From assembly GCF_022179725.1 (NCBI RefSeq), contig NZ_BPRC01000010.1, forward strand, positions 145,925-209,924: a stretch of 64,000 nt of DNA, in the 5' to 3' direction. Position numbers and translations under genes: made by a program. Origin of the DNA: Methylorubrum aminovorans. GTDB taxonomy: Bacteria > Pseudomonadota > Alphaproteobacteria > Rhizobiales > Beijerinckiaceae. The notes under the pieces were generated by a model. That model saw nothing but the letters and a program-made list of their open reading frames with translations, had not been told where the DNA came from and did not search any database. Shown in pieces: positions 16,756-26,607 of the stretch (position 1 is its first letter; every line of letters starts with the position of its first letter).

Positions 16756-18384
16756 ATGGCCGTGCCGGAGCCAGCCGACACTTACGAACGACTCGTCGCC
16801 GATTTCCGCTGGGAGATCCCGGAGCGCACCAACATCGCGGCCGATGTCTGCGACCGCTGGGCTCTGAGCGAGCCCGACCGCACCGCACTTCTCGTCCTGG
16901 GCGCCGACGACCGGCCCGAGCCGGTGAGCTACGGCCGTCTTCGCTCCGATTCGCTGCGGCTCGCGGCGGCGCTCGCGGCGCGCGGGATCGGACCGGGCGA
17001 CCGGGTCGCGGTGCTGCTGCCGCAATCGGCGGCGGTGGTGGTGACCCACTTCGCCACCTACCGGCTCGGTGCGATCGCGCTTCCGCTCGCCGGCCTGTTC
17101 GGCGTCGAGGCCCTGCGCCACCGCCTGACCGATTCGGGCGCGCGGGCCATCGTCACCGACGCGGCCGGGCTGACCAAGCTGGAGCGGTTGCGCGCCGACC
17201 TGCCGGATCTCACCACGATCCTCTCGATCGATGGAGCAGACGGGCACGCGGAGGATTTTTTCGCGGTCCTAGCGGACGCACCGGACGGGTTCGAGACGCG
17301 GGCGACCGGGCCGGACGATCCGGCGCTGATGATCTACACCTCCGGCACGACCGGGCTGGCCAAGGGCGCGCTGCACGGCCACCGGGTCCTGCTCGGCCAT
17401 CTGCCGGGCTGGACCCTGATGCACGGCTTTCCCGCAGAAGGGACCAGGCTGATGTGGACACCCTCCGACTGGGCCTGGGCCGGGGGGCTGCTCAACGTGC
17501 TGATGCCGTCGCTGCGCCTCGGCATGCCGGTGGTCGCGAAGGCCTCGGGCCGGTTCGAGCCCGAGGCGGCGTTCCGGCTGATGGCCGATCTCGGCGTCAC
17601 CCACGCCTTCCTGCCGCCGACGGCATTGCGAATGCTCCGCAGTGTCGCGAACCCGCGCGCAACCTTCGATCTCTCCGCTTTGCGCAACATCGCCTCGGCC
17701 GGCGAGGCGCTCGGGGCCGAGACCTTCGAATGGGCGCGAGCCGCGCTCGGCCTCACCATCGGCGAGGCCTACGGCCAGACCGAGTGCAACCTCGTCCTGG
17801 CCTCCAGCGCGCGGATCGGCGTGGCGCGGGCCGGCGCCACGGGCAAGCCGGTGCCCGGCCACCGCGTCGCGGTGCTGCGCGCGGACGGGACCGAGGCGGA
17901 TATCGACGAGACCGGCGAGATCGCGGTGCGCGCGCCCGACCCGGTGCTGTTCCTCGGCTACTGGAACCAACCCGAGGCGACCGCGAAAAAATTCCGAGAC
18001 GGCTGGTGGATGACGGGCGACCGGGCTCGGCGCGACGCTGACGGCTACATCCGCTTCGTCGGCCGCGAGGACGATCTCATCACCTCCGCCGCCTACCGGA
18101 TCGGCCCGGCCGAGATCGAGGCCTGCCTCTGCGCCCATCCGGCGGTGGCTTTGGCCGCCGCGGTCGGCATGCCCGACCCGCTGCGCACCGAGGTCGTGAA
18201 AGCCTTCGTCACCCTGCGCGCCGGCTTCTCGCCCTCCGACGCGCTCGCCGTCGAGATCCTCGCCTTCGCCAAGGCCCGCCTCTCCGCCCACGAGGTGCCG
18301 CGGACGCTGGCGTTCCGCGACGCCCTGCCGATGACGACCAGCGGCAAGATCATCCGGCGGCAATTGCGGGACAAGCCGGCTTAG
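16756..18384 (+). CDS. Acyl-CoA synthetase, AMP-binding (medium-chain ACSM-like)
   Basis: A 542-residue adenylate-forming enzyme that activates a carboxylic acid to its CoA thioester through an acyl-AMP. Visible motifs are the P-loop [11 protein letters not shown] at about 195-205, GEAYGQTE (A5), the hinge region [23 protein letters not shown], and the catalytic lysine in TTSGKIIRR near the C-terminus. The opening [11 protein letters not shown] resembles the medium-chain (ACSM) branch. The ATG at 16756 gives normal family length; an upstream extension to 16645 has no homologous look. With the crotonase-like neighbour it suggests a local fatty or aromatic acid theme, but the genes are not one operon. 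Confidence 0.87.
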   Translation: MAVPEPADTYERLVADFRWEIPERTNIAADVCDRWALSEPDRTALLVLGADDRPEPVSYGRLRSDSLRLAAALAARGIGPGDRVAVLLPQSAAVVVTHFATYRLGAIALPLAGLFGVEALRHRLTDSGARAIVTDAAGLTKLERLRADLPDLTTILSIDGADGHAEDFFAVLADAPDGFETRATGPDDPALMIYTSGTTGLAKGALHGHRVLLGHLPGWTLMHGFPAEGTRLMWTPSDWAWAGGLLNVLMPSLRLGMPVVAKASGRFEPEAAFRLMADLGVTHAFLPPTALRMLRSVANPRATFDLSALRNIASAGEALGAETFEWARAALGLTIGEAYGQTECNLVLASSARIGVARAGATGKPVPGHRVAVLRADGTEADIDETGEIAVRAPDPVLFLGYWNQPEATAKKFRDGWWMTGDRARRDADGYIRFVGREDDLITSAAYRIGPAEIEACLCAHPAVALAAAVGMPDPLRTEVVKAFVTLRAGFSPSDALAVEILAFAKARLSAHEVPRTLAFRDALPMTTSGKIIRRQLRDKPA

Positions 18385-18412
18385 GCCGCCGGCCCCACCC
18401 TGGAATTAAACG

Positions 18413-18430
18413 CATAAAGACATCTTTATG
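18413..18430. promoter_or_regulatory. Palindromic operator upstream of ahcY (SahR/ArsR-type candidate)
   Basis: CATAAAGA-CA-TCTTTATG is a perfect 18-bp palindrome with 8-bp arms, 121 bases before the ahcY start and 28 bases after the preceding stop codon. It stands out as AT-rich in GC-rich surroundings and overlaps where a promoter should be. From family knowledge, ArsR-type regulators of the methyl cycle (SahR) bind palindromes of this kind near ahcY, metF and metH; the assignment to that regulator is inference. Confidence 0.72.
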
Positions 18431-18551
18431 TCTTGATTGCTCCCTAAGCCGCGCCCTGCTACAGGGATGGCCGACCCGGCCGGGTGAACCGGCCGATGCG
18501 CCGGAACGACTGGCCGTTTCGCGCCGGCCACGACTGAAAAGGGATACCGAG

Positions 18552-19958
<1,407 letters not shown>

Positions 19959-19971
19959 TCGGCGTTCAGGC

Positions 19972-19997
19972 ACCCGGCTTCGTTCAGGAAGCCGGGT
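19972..19997 (+). terminator. Hairpin after ahcY, perfect 10-bp stem
   Basis: ACCCGGCTTC and GAAGCCGGGT pair perfectly around a GTTCAG loop, 13 bases after the ahcY stop. There is no T-run behind it, so it may be a 3'-end stabiliser or a factor-dependent terminator and the next hairpin may do the actual stopping. Confidence 0.6.
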
Positions 19998-20033
19998 CGC
20001 CGGACCGATCGATTCCACTATAAGATTCGCGCA

Positions 20034-20066
20034 AGAAGCTCGGCCATGGCCGGGCTTCTCTCGTTT
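20034..20066 (+). terminator. Second hairpin terminator after ahcY
   Basis: AGAAGCTCGGCC pairs with GGCCGGGCTTCT (one G-T wobble), followed by CTCGTTTTG. The T-run makes it the likelier intrinsic terminator of ahcY. Confidence 0.7.
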
Positions 20067-20450
20067 TGCGGGTCAGCTGGCGCCAGCACCGGCCGGAAGT
20101 CGCGATTGCAGCGAAACTGTTTTCACGTCTGCATCGGAGACTTGACTTAGGATCACGGCCCCATATGGCGCGGTGATCATTCCTAAGACTACGTCAAGAG
20201 ACCATTTCGGTGGTGTGGCTTTTGGGTGCTGTGTGCCGCCCGAATGCAGGGCCGACCCCCTCGGGGCGATAAAGGCGCTTCCAGCCGGAATCGACCCCGC
20301 GTTACAGTGGCGCGAATCTTCGGAAGCAGGTGCCTGCGCGGCGGCGGCAAGCCGGTCGCGGCGGCCGGCATTTGCCCGGCGTGTTCGGTGAGCTTGCCGA
20401 GCCGTGGGCGCGAGCGCCGCGGAGCGCCGGGTATGGGGTGGGGGCGGGAC

Positions 20451-22964
20451 ATGGGTCTGGAACGGGCGGCGCGCGTCCTGTCGCGCGTCGGCGTCCTCGT
20501 CGTCGCGGCGCCGGTCGCCGCACTCGCCGAGGGGGCTCCGTCCATCGAAGCGAGGCCGATGCTGGGAGCGATGCAGACGCACAACGTTGCCGGCCTCGCC
20601 GTCGTCCTCGGCCTCATCCTGTTCGCGACCATCCTGTCGCTGGTCTATCTGCGCGAGCGCGTCGGCTGGACGCGCAAGGAGCGCGCGCTTCAGGACGAAC
20701 TCGCTCAGCTCCGGGGCGCGCACGACCGGGCCGAGATGCTGCTCCATTCCGAGCATCAGGTACTCATCGCCTGGGCCGGACGCGGCGAGCCGAGCATCGT
20801 CGGCGATGCCGGCTTCGCCCAGGATTTTCGAAACCAGGACGCCCGCGGGATTCAGGGCGCCTCCCGGCACCTGCTGACCTTCGGCACCTGGCTCACCCCC
20901 CAGGACGCGCAGCTCCTCGAAGCGGCGGTCGCCACGTTGCGCGAGCGCGGCACCGGCTTCCGGACGAATCTGCGCAGCCTCGCCGGGCGCTTCATCGAGG
21001 CGCAGGGACAGGCGGTGGGCGGCCGGGCGCTGCTGCGCCTGCGCGAGACCACCGAGGAGCGCCGCGAGCTGATCGAGCTGCGCCATACCCTGGACGAAGC
21101 CAAAAGCCGCCTCGCCGCCCTCGCGGGTCTGCTCGACGCGATCCCGCAGCCGGTCTGGCACCGATCCCAGGACGGGGCGCTCACCTTCGTCAACGCCGCC
21201 TACGCCGCCGCCGTCGAGGCCCCGAGCCGCGAGACGGCGTTGCATCACGGTCTGGAACTCCTCGACCGTAGCGCCCGCGAGCAGATCGCCCGCCAAGTGC
21301 GCCGGCCCGGCCTTGCCCCCCAACCCTTACGCCTCTCGGCGGTGGTGGCGGGCGCGCGCCGCACCCTCGACGTCAGCGAGAGCACCCTGGAGGCCGGCCG
21401 CGTCGGCATCGCCGTCGACGTCTCGGAGCTGGAGAGCGTGCGCGCCGACCTGCAGCGGCAGATGGACGCCAACGTGCGCACCCTCGACCAGTTGCCGACC
21501 GCGGTGGCGATATTCGATGCGCGCCAGCGCCTGATCTTCCACAACGCCGCCTACCAGCGCCTGTGGGATCTCGACCCCGCCTTCCTCGAAGGGCGCCCGC
21601 TCGACGGCGAGATCCTCGACCGCCTGCGCGCCGCCCGCAAGCTGCCCGAGCAGGCCGATTTCCGCTCGTGGAAGGCGGACGTGCTCGCCGCCTACCGCGC
21701 GGTCGAGCCGACCGATACGCCCTGGTACCTGCCCGACGGACGGACGCTCCGCGTCGTCGCCGACCCCAACCCGCAGGGCGGCCTGACCTATCTCTACCAC
21801 GACGTCTCGGAGAGCATGAAGCTCGCCTCGCGCTACGACGCGCTGATGAAGGAGCAGGCCGAGACCCTGGAGGCGCTCAAGGAGCCGGTGGCTGTGTTCG
21901 GCGCCGACGGGCGCCTGACGGTGGCCAACCGTGCATTCGCCGCGACCTGGCGCCTCGATCCGGCGACGCTCGCGGGCAAGCCGCATGTCGATGCGGTGAT
22001 CGCCGCTTGCCGGGCGCTGACGCCGGACCAGAGCCCGTGGGCCGGCATCCGCCAGTCGATCACCGGCCTGTCCGAGACCCGCAGCGGCCATGGCTGCCGC
22101 CTCGACATCAACGACGGCACGGTGCTCGACTGCTCCTCGCAGCCGCTGCCGCTCGGCGCCACGCTGCTGACCTTCATCGACGTCACCGCGAGTGCCAATG
22201 TCGAGCGGGCGCTGACCGAGAAGAACGACGCCCTGGAGCGCGCCTCGCAGCTGCGCGACACCTTCGTCCACCACGTCTCCTACGAGCTGCGCTCGCCGCT
22301 CACCAACATCATCGGCTTCACCCAGCTGCTGGGCGACGAGACCGTCGGTGCGCTGAACGAGCGCCAGCGCGAGTATTCCGAGCACATCATGCGCTCGTCC
22401 GCCGCGCTGCTCGTCATCATCAACGACATCCTCGACCTCGCCTCGATCGATGCCGGCTCGCTCGAACTGCAGCGCGAGACCATCGACGTGCGCTCCACCG
22501 TGGAGGCCGCCGCCCGCGGCATCGAGGACCGGCTGGCCGAATCCGATATCGGCCTCGACCTCGACGTGCCGGAGGACATCGGCAGCGTCTTCGCCGACGG
22601 CAAGCGGGTGCGCCAGATCCTGTTCAACCTGCTCTCCAACGCGGTCGGCTTCTCCGCGCCCGGCCAGCAGGTCCGCGTCGAGGCCCGGCGCGAGGGGACG
22701 GCGCTGCGGCTGACCGTGATCGACCGCGGCCGCGGCATCGCGGCGGAGGTGATCGACCGGGTGTTCGACCGGTTCGAGAGCAACACGCTCGGCACCAAGC
22801 ATCGCGGCGTCGGCCTCGGCCTCTCGATCGTGCGCTCCTTCGTCGAGCTGCACGGCGGCCGGGTCGAGATCCACTCGGCGCCGGGCGCGGGCACCCGCGT
22901 CACCTGCTTGTTCCCGGTCGAGACGCCGCCCGGCAAGGGCAGCCTCGCCGAGGCCGCCGAGTAG
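20451..22964 (+). CDS. divL: DivL-type PAS sensor kinase with tyrosine at phosphoacceptor site
   Basis: An 837-residue membrane protein. It has an N-terminal hydrophobic segment, a second span (VAGLAVVLGLILFATILSLVYL), about three PAS domains between residues 220 and 590 (for example DAIPQPVWHRSQDG, LPTAVAIFDARQRLIF and KEPVAVFGADGRL), a HisKA-like dimerisation helix, and an ATPase domain ending RGVGLGLSIVRSFVELHGG. The phosphoacceptor box reads VSYELRSPLTNIIGF: the histidine of SHELRTP is replaced by tyrosine at about residue 611. That is the known hallmark of DivL, which controls CckA-CtrA cell-cycle signalling in Caulobacter. Position before tsaE-amgK-murU supports this. Start at 20451 is chosen for the GGGGCGGG tract; 20433 is also possible. 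Confidence 0.85.
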   Translation: MGLERAARVLSRVGVLVVAAPVAALAEGAPSIEARPMLGAMQTHNVAGLAVVLGLILFATILSLVYLRERVGWTRKERALQDELAQLRGAHDRAEMLLHSEHQVLIAWAGRGEPSIVGDAGFAQDFRNQDARGIQGASRHLLTFGTWLTPQDAQLLEAAVATLRERGTGFRTNLRSLAGRFIEAQGQAVGGRALLRLRETTEERRELIELRHTLDEAKSRLAALAGLLDAIPQPVWHRSQDGALTFVNAAYAAAVEAPSRETALHHGLELLDRSAREQIARQVRRPGLAPQPLRLSAVVAGARRTLDVSESTLEAGRVGIAVDVSELESVRADLQRQMDANVRTLDQLPTAVAIFDARQRLIFHNAAYQRLWDLDPAFLEGRPLDGEILDRLRAARKLPEQADFRSWKADVLAAYRAVEPTDTPWYLPDGRTLRVVADPNPQGGLTYLYHDVSESMKLASRYDALMKEQAETLEALKEPVAVFGADGRLTVANRAFAATWRLDPATLAGKPHVDAVIAACRALTPDQSPWAGIRQSITGLSETRSGHGCRLDINDGTVLDCSSQPLPLGATLLTFIDVTASANVERALTEKNDALERASQLRDTFVHHVSYELRSPLTNIIGFTQLLGDETVGALNERQREYSEHIMRSSAALLVIINDILDLASIDAGSLELQRETIDVRSTVEAAARGIEDRLAESDIGLDLDVPEDIGSVFADGKRVRQILFNLLSNAVGFSAPGQQVRVEARREGTALRLTVIDRGRGIAAEVIDRVFDRFESNTLGTKHRGVGLGLSIVRSFVELHGGRVEIHSAPGAGTRVTCLFPVETPPGKGSLAEAAE

Positions 22965-22990
22965 GGCATCCGCTGCTTCTGAAGGCCGAC

Positions 22991-23074
22991 CGACCACCTT
23001 TCGGGACGATGCTCCCCTCTTGTCTTTGCATCGTCTTTCTCCGAAAGCCGGCGACCACCTTTCGGAACGATGTT
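22991..23074 (+). repeat. Intergenic repeat family B (copy 1, with partial tandem copy)
   Basis: The run from CCTCTTGTCTTTGCATCGTC at 23016 through CCGAAAGCCGGCGACCACC to 23074 matches, as reverse complement, the element at 40731-40790 with only a few differences. The first 24 bases (CGACCACCTTTCGGGACGAT and on) duplicate its right end. It occupies the divL to tsaE-amgK spacer, so it may be transcribed within that cluster. Confidence 0.75.
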
Positions 23075-23233
23075 CGGGCGGCGACCGCTCACAGGATCGG
23101 GATGAAATTGGCTCGCGCCGGCAGGCGGGGCTCACCGCAGGTGCGGAAAAAGGTTTAAACATCCCTCGATAGAAGGGTTGAGGCTTAACCCTGAGCGGGG
23201 TGGCCGTTCGCGGCTTTGCGGAGGATTGGGGCG

Positions 23234-24871
23234 TTGAGCGAGGTTCCGGACAGCACGGCGGGAAGCCCGCGGCCCGGCCCGTCGCAGGGCGAGGCCCAGA
23301 TGCCGTCGACGTCATCGCCACCGCGACGCGCCGCCTGGGAGGTGCTGCTGCCCGAGGAGGGCGCGACCGAGGACATGGCCGCCTTCCTCGCCGGCATCCT
23401 GCGGCCCGGCGACCTCGTGGCGCTCTCCGGCGGGCTCGGCGCGGGCAAGACCACGCTCGCCCGGGCGATGATCCGCGAACTCGCGGGCGATCCGCGGCTC
23501 GAAGTGCCGAGCCCGACCTTCACCCTGATGCAGCCCTACGAGACCCGCTCCGGCCGCACGGTGATCCACGCCGATCTCTACCGCCTGCGCGGGCCGGACG
23601 AGCTGGTGGAACTCGGCTTCGACGAACTCTCGGAGACCGCGATCACCCTGGTCGAGTGGCCCGAGCGGCTGGGCCATCGCGAGAATTCCACGCTCACCGT
23701 CGAACTGTCCCTGCGGGCGGAGTACGGCGAGGAGGCCCGCCTCATCCGGATCGACGGCACCGGCGACATGCGCGAGCGCATCGATCGCGCCCGCGCCATC
23801 CGGGCTCTGCTCGCCCGCAGCGGCTGGGACGAGGCGGAGCGCGTGCTGATGCAGGGCGACGCCTCCTCGCGCGCCTACGAGCGGCTGGTGAAGCCGGGCG
23901 GCGAGACCGCCGTGCTGATGATCTCGCCGCCCCGTCCCGACGGGCCGCCGGTGAAGGACGGGAAGCCGTACAGCGCCGTGGTCAAGCTCGCCGAGAGCAT
24001 CCACGCCTTCGTCGGCATGGACCGGGCGCTGCGGGCGATCGGCTTCTCGGCCCCGAAGATCCTGGGCGAGAACCTCGATGCCGGCCTGCTGATCCTGGAG
24101 GATCTCGGCTCCGAGCCGGTCATCGAGAACGGCGCGCCGCGCCCCGAGCGCTACGCCGAGGCCGTCCGACTGCTGGCCAAGCTCCACGCCACCGATCTGC
24201 CGACGACCGTGCCGGTGAGCGAGGGGATCGACCACGCCATCCCGAACTACGACCTCGAAGCCCTGCTGTTCGAGGCCGAGCTGCTGCCCGAATGGTACGC
24301 CCCGGCGATCCGCGGCACGACTCTGTCGCCGGAAGCGCGGAGCACCTACCGCGATCTCTGGGCGGACGCGCTGAAGGACCTGATCGCCGAGCCCGCCACC
24401 TGGACCCTGCGCGACTACCACTCGCCCAACTTGATCTGGCTCCCCGAGCGGACCGGGCTGGAGCGGGTCGGCGTGATCGACTTCCAGGACGCGGTGATGG
24501 GCCACCCGGCCTACGACGTCGCCTCGCTGCTGCAGGACGCCCGCGTCGATGCCAGCGCCGATTTCGAGCTGCGGCTGCTCGGCCTCTACATCCGCGAGCG
24601 CCGCGGCCGAGATATCGGCTTCGACATGCAGGCCTTCGCCCGCGCCTACGCGGTGCTGGCGGCGCAGCGCGCCACCAAGATCCTCGGCATCTTCGCCCGC
24701 CTAGACAAGCGCGACGGCAAGCCGGGCTACCTCGCCCACCTGCCGCGGATCGAGGGCTATCTCGCCCGCAACCTCGCCCATCCGGCGCTGGCGGCGGTCA
24801 GAGCGTGGCACGAGACCCACCTGCCGAGCCTCGTCGCACCGCGGCCGGATGCCGAACCCGCCGCATCCTGA
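23234..24871 (+). CDS. Fused TsaE ATPase and AmgK-like sugar kinase
   Basis: One 545-residue chain joins two enzymes. Residues about 30-165 are TsaE, the ATPase that activates the TsaB-TsaD complex for threonylcarbamoyl-adenosine at tRNA position 37: P-loop SGGLGAGKTTLA near 66, PSPTFTLMQPYE, and HADLYRL. Residues about 195-530 are an aminoglycoside-phosphotransferase fold with catalytic LRDYHSPNL and VIDFQDAVMG, matching AmgK, the N-acetylmuramate/N-acetylglucosamine 1-kinase of peptidoglycan recycling. The murU gene follows 33 bases later. TTG at 23234 is chosen as start because GGAGG lies 9 bases upstream; ATG at 23300 is an alternative. Such fusions are known in Hyphomicrobiales. Confidence 0.88.
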   Translation: MSEVPDSTAGSPRPGPSQGEAQMPSTSSPPRRAAWEVLLPEEGATEDMAAFLAGILRPGDLVALSGGLGAGKTTLARAMIRELAGDPRLEVPSPTFTLMQPYETRSGRTVIHADLYRLRGPDELVELGFDELSETAITLVEWPERLGHRENSTLTVELSLRAEYGEEARLIRIDGTGDMRERIDRARAIRALLARSGWDEAERVLMQGDASSRAYERLVKPGGETAVLMISPPRPDGPPVKDGKPYSAVVKLAESIHAFVGMDRALRAIGFSAPKILGENLDAGLLILEDLGSEPVIENGAPRPERYAEAVRLLAKLHATDLPTTVPVSEGIDHAIPNYDLEALLFEAELLPEWYAPAIRGTTLSPEARSTYRDLWADALKDLIAEPATWTLRDYHSPNLIWLPERTGLERVGVIDFQDAVMGHPAYDVASLLQDARVDASADFELRLLGLYIRERRGRDIGFDMQAFARAYAVLAAQRATKILGIFARLDKRDGKPGYLAHLPRIEGYLARNLAHPALAAVRAWHETHLPSLVAPRPDAEPAAS

Positions 24872-24904
24872 ACGCTTCTTTTCAACCGGACCGGTCGAGG
24901 CGGC

Positions 24905-25651
24905 ATGAGCGCTGAACCCACCCCGAAAAAAATCACCCGCGCCTTCGTGCTCGCGGCGGGCCTGGGCAAGCGCATGCGCCCGATCACCGCGACGGTGCCC
25001 AAGCCCCTGGTCGAGGTCGCCGGCAAGGCGCTGATCGACCACGCCCTCGACCGGGCGGCGCAGGGCGGTATCGAGACAGCGGTGGTCAACGTCCACTGGC
25101 TCGCCGACCTGATGGAGGGGCATCTCTCCCACCGCACCGGCGCGCCGGCCATCGTTGTCTCCGACGAGCGGGACGCGCTCTTGGAGACCGGCGGGGGCGT
25201 GAAGAAGGCGCTCGACCGGCTCAACGGCGAGCCCTTCGTGGTGTTCAACTCTGACTCGTTCTGGCTCGAAGGGCCGCGGCCCAATCTCGGGCGGCTGATC
25301 GAGGCCTGGAACCCCGACACGATGGATATCCTGCTCCTCGTCGCCCCGACCGCGACGAGCCTCGGCTACGAGGGCGCGGGCGATTTCGACATGGACTCGG
25401 ACGGCCGGCTCTCGTGGCGCGGCGAGCGCGAGGTCGCGCCCTTCATCTATGCCGGCGTGGCGATCCTGAAGCCGGAGCTGTTCGCCGACACGCCGGAGGG
25501 CTCGTTCTCCCTGACCCTGCTGTTCGACCGGGCGGTCAAGCGCAACCGCCTCCACGGCCTGCGCCTCGACGGGCAATGGCTGCATGTCGGCACGCCGGAA
25601 GCGATCCAGGCGGCCGAGGCGCGGGTGCAGGAGAGCGCGCGGATCGTTTGA
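24905..25651 (+). CDS. murU: N-acetylmuramate-1-phosphate uridylyltransferase
   Basis: A 248-residue nucleotidyltransferase of the GT-A fold. The signature LAAGLGKRMRPITATVPKPL at residues about 16-35 binds the nucleotide, and NSDSFW holds the metal-binding aspartate. MurU converts MurNAc-1-phosphate and UTP to UDP-MurNAc, by-passing the fosfomycin-sensitive de novo route. The gene directly follows the AmgK-like kinase whose product it would use, so the pair is a complete recycling step. Generic sugar-phosphate nucleotidyltransferase activity cannot be excluded from sequence alone, but context makes MurU the best call. Confidence 0.87.
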   Translation: MSAEPTPKKITRAFVLAAGLGKRMRPITATVPKPLVEVAGKALIDHALDRAAQGGIETAVVNVHWLADLMEGHLSHRTGAPAIVVSDERDALLETGGGVKKALDRLNGEPFVVFNSDSFWLEGPRPNLGRLIEAWNPDTMDILLLVAPTATSLGYEGAGDFDMDSDGRLSWRGEREVAPFIYAGVAILKPELFADTPEGSFSLTLLFDRAVKRNRLHGLRLDGQWLHVGTPEAIQAAEARVQESARIV

Positions 25652-25698
25652 CCGGCAGCCCCGTTGTCGGGGCTCTGCCACAGGGTTTTGTACGAGAC

Positions 25699-26148
25699 AT
25701 GGGCCTTCTTCACGCGGCGATCGAGCAGTTCCGCACCACCCTCAAGGCCTATGCCGGCGACGAGGCGCTGATGCAGGCGGCGGTCTCGGCCTGCGCCAAC
25801 GTCGCGGTCGCCGACGGCGAGTTGATGACCGAGGAGTTCGAGACCGCGCTCGCCGGCATCCGCGCGAATCCGATCATCGAGAAGGGCTACGACAGCCTGA
25901 TGCTGGAACACGCCCTCTACGAGGGGCTCGGCCGCGCCCGCACTCGCGCCGGCCGCGCGGAGAACCTCGTGCGGATCGGCGCGATCGCCGAGCGGCCGGA
26001 GGAGCAGCGCCGCAACGTCTTCCTCGTCGCGGCCGACGTCGCCGACCACGAGGGCATCGGCCGCGAGGAGCACGCGGCGCTCGCCGAAGTCGGCGCGGCG
26101 CTCGGGCTCAATGGCGAGGCGCTGCTGCGGCGGTTTCCGGAGGTGTGA
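25699..26148 (+). CDS. TerB-like (tellurite resistance TerB family) protein
   Basis: A 149-residue acidic helical protein. Features of the TerB fold (PF05099) are ANVAVADGELMTEEFETAL in the first half and ADVADHEGIGREEHAALAEVGAALGL in the second, two related helix-acidic loop segments that could bind a metal ion. Role in tellurite resistance is not implied; TerB-like proteins are common and mostly uncharacterised. The ATG at 25699 (MGLLHAAIEQF) is chosen over an open upstream frame because homologous-looking sequence starts there. It lies 47 bases after murU in the same direction and may be co-transcribed. Confidence 0.75.
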   Translation: MGLLHAAIEQFRTTLKAYAGDEALMQAAVSACANVAVADGELMTEEFETALAGIRANPIIEKGYDSLMLEHALYEGLGRARTRAGRAENLVRIGAIAERPEEQRRNVFLVAADVADHEGIGREEHAALAEVGAALGLNGEALLRRFPEV

Positions 26149-26607
26149 GCCGGTCTCCGCTTGATCGCTTCGGTGTCTCTTCGTCATGGCGAGGCGAAGC
26201 CGTGGCAATCCAGGGCTCCGCATTGTCCGGAGATGTCGTGCCCTGGATCGCTTCGGCTTCGCCTCGCGATGACGGCGTTGGGCAAAAGCCGAAGCGATCA
26301 ATCGGAAACGGGTTGAACCGGTCTCAGCATTCCCTCGCCCGCTTGCGGGGGGAGGGCGTGACCGACCTTGTCGTTGGTCAAGCGAGGCGACAACCGAAGG
26401 TGAGGGGGCTTCGCCGGAAGAGCCGCTGTCGGAAGCGCCCCCTCACGCTTCGCCTTCGCTTCCTGCAAGCCCGACGAGGTGCCTGCGGGCCACTCTCCGC
26501 GGGCGGGGCGTGGGGATCCCTAGCGGCACCGAAACGGCAAAATCCCGCCGATTCCGCTCATTCCCCCTTAAGCCTCTTTCTCAAGCGGCGCTTCACGCCC
26601 GACTGGC
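26149..26607. other. Repeat-rich intergenic region
   Basis: About 460 bases without a gene. It holds the family A repeat (listed separately), then a second mosaic from about 26325 to 26470 with a CCCTCGCCCGC-TT-GCGGGG hairpin, GACCTTGTCGTTGGTCAAGC, and GGTGAGGGGGCTTCGCCGG, the style of common alphaproteobacterial intergenic repeats. The frames across it translate to Arg/Gly-rich low-quality sequence. Confidence 0.6.
26182..26275. repeat. Intergenic palindromic repeat, family A
   Basis: Left arm CGTCATGGCGAGGCGAAGCC continuing to GGCAATCCAGGG, right arm CCCTGGATCGCTTCGG to CTTCGCCTCGCGATGACGG, an almost perfect long inverted repeat. Same family as 4819-4913; the central loop sequences differ between copies while arms are conserved, as expected of palindromic mobile or structural elements. 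Confidence 0.8.

Larger units (their letters stand above)
19959..20450. other. Intergenic region between ahcY and divL with two hairpins and a weak promoter candidate
   Basis: Two hairpins after ahcY are listed separately. Beyond them, TTGACT at 20142-20147 and TATGGC at 20164-20169 with 16-base spacing form a plausible sigma-70-like promoter for divL. Parts of this stretch (CTTGACTTAGGATCAC) recur inverted and gapped at 20172-20197, which may be an operator. The frame of divL is open from 20226 but without recognisable protein sequence before about 20430. No CtrA-type TTAA-N7-TTAA box seen. Confidence 0.4.

Noticed and set aside
23152..23196. CtrA binding site near divL/tsaE
   Set aside because: TTTAAAC and CTTAACC occur, but the spacing does not fit TTAA-N7-TTAA; AGGGTT-AACCCT is more like a small hairpin.
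21327..23321. 664-residue reverse frame over divL
   Set aside because: No domain or ribosome site; the plus strand encodes a well-defined kinase.
25699..26148. Tellurite-resistance (ter) stress or defence operon
   Set aside because: Only a single TerB-like gene is present, without terC, terD or other partners.
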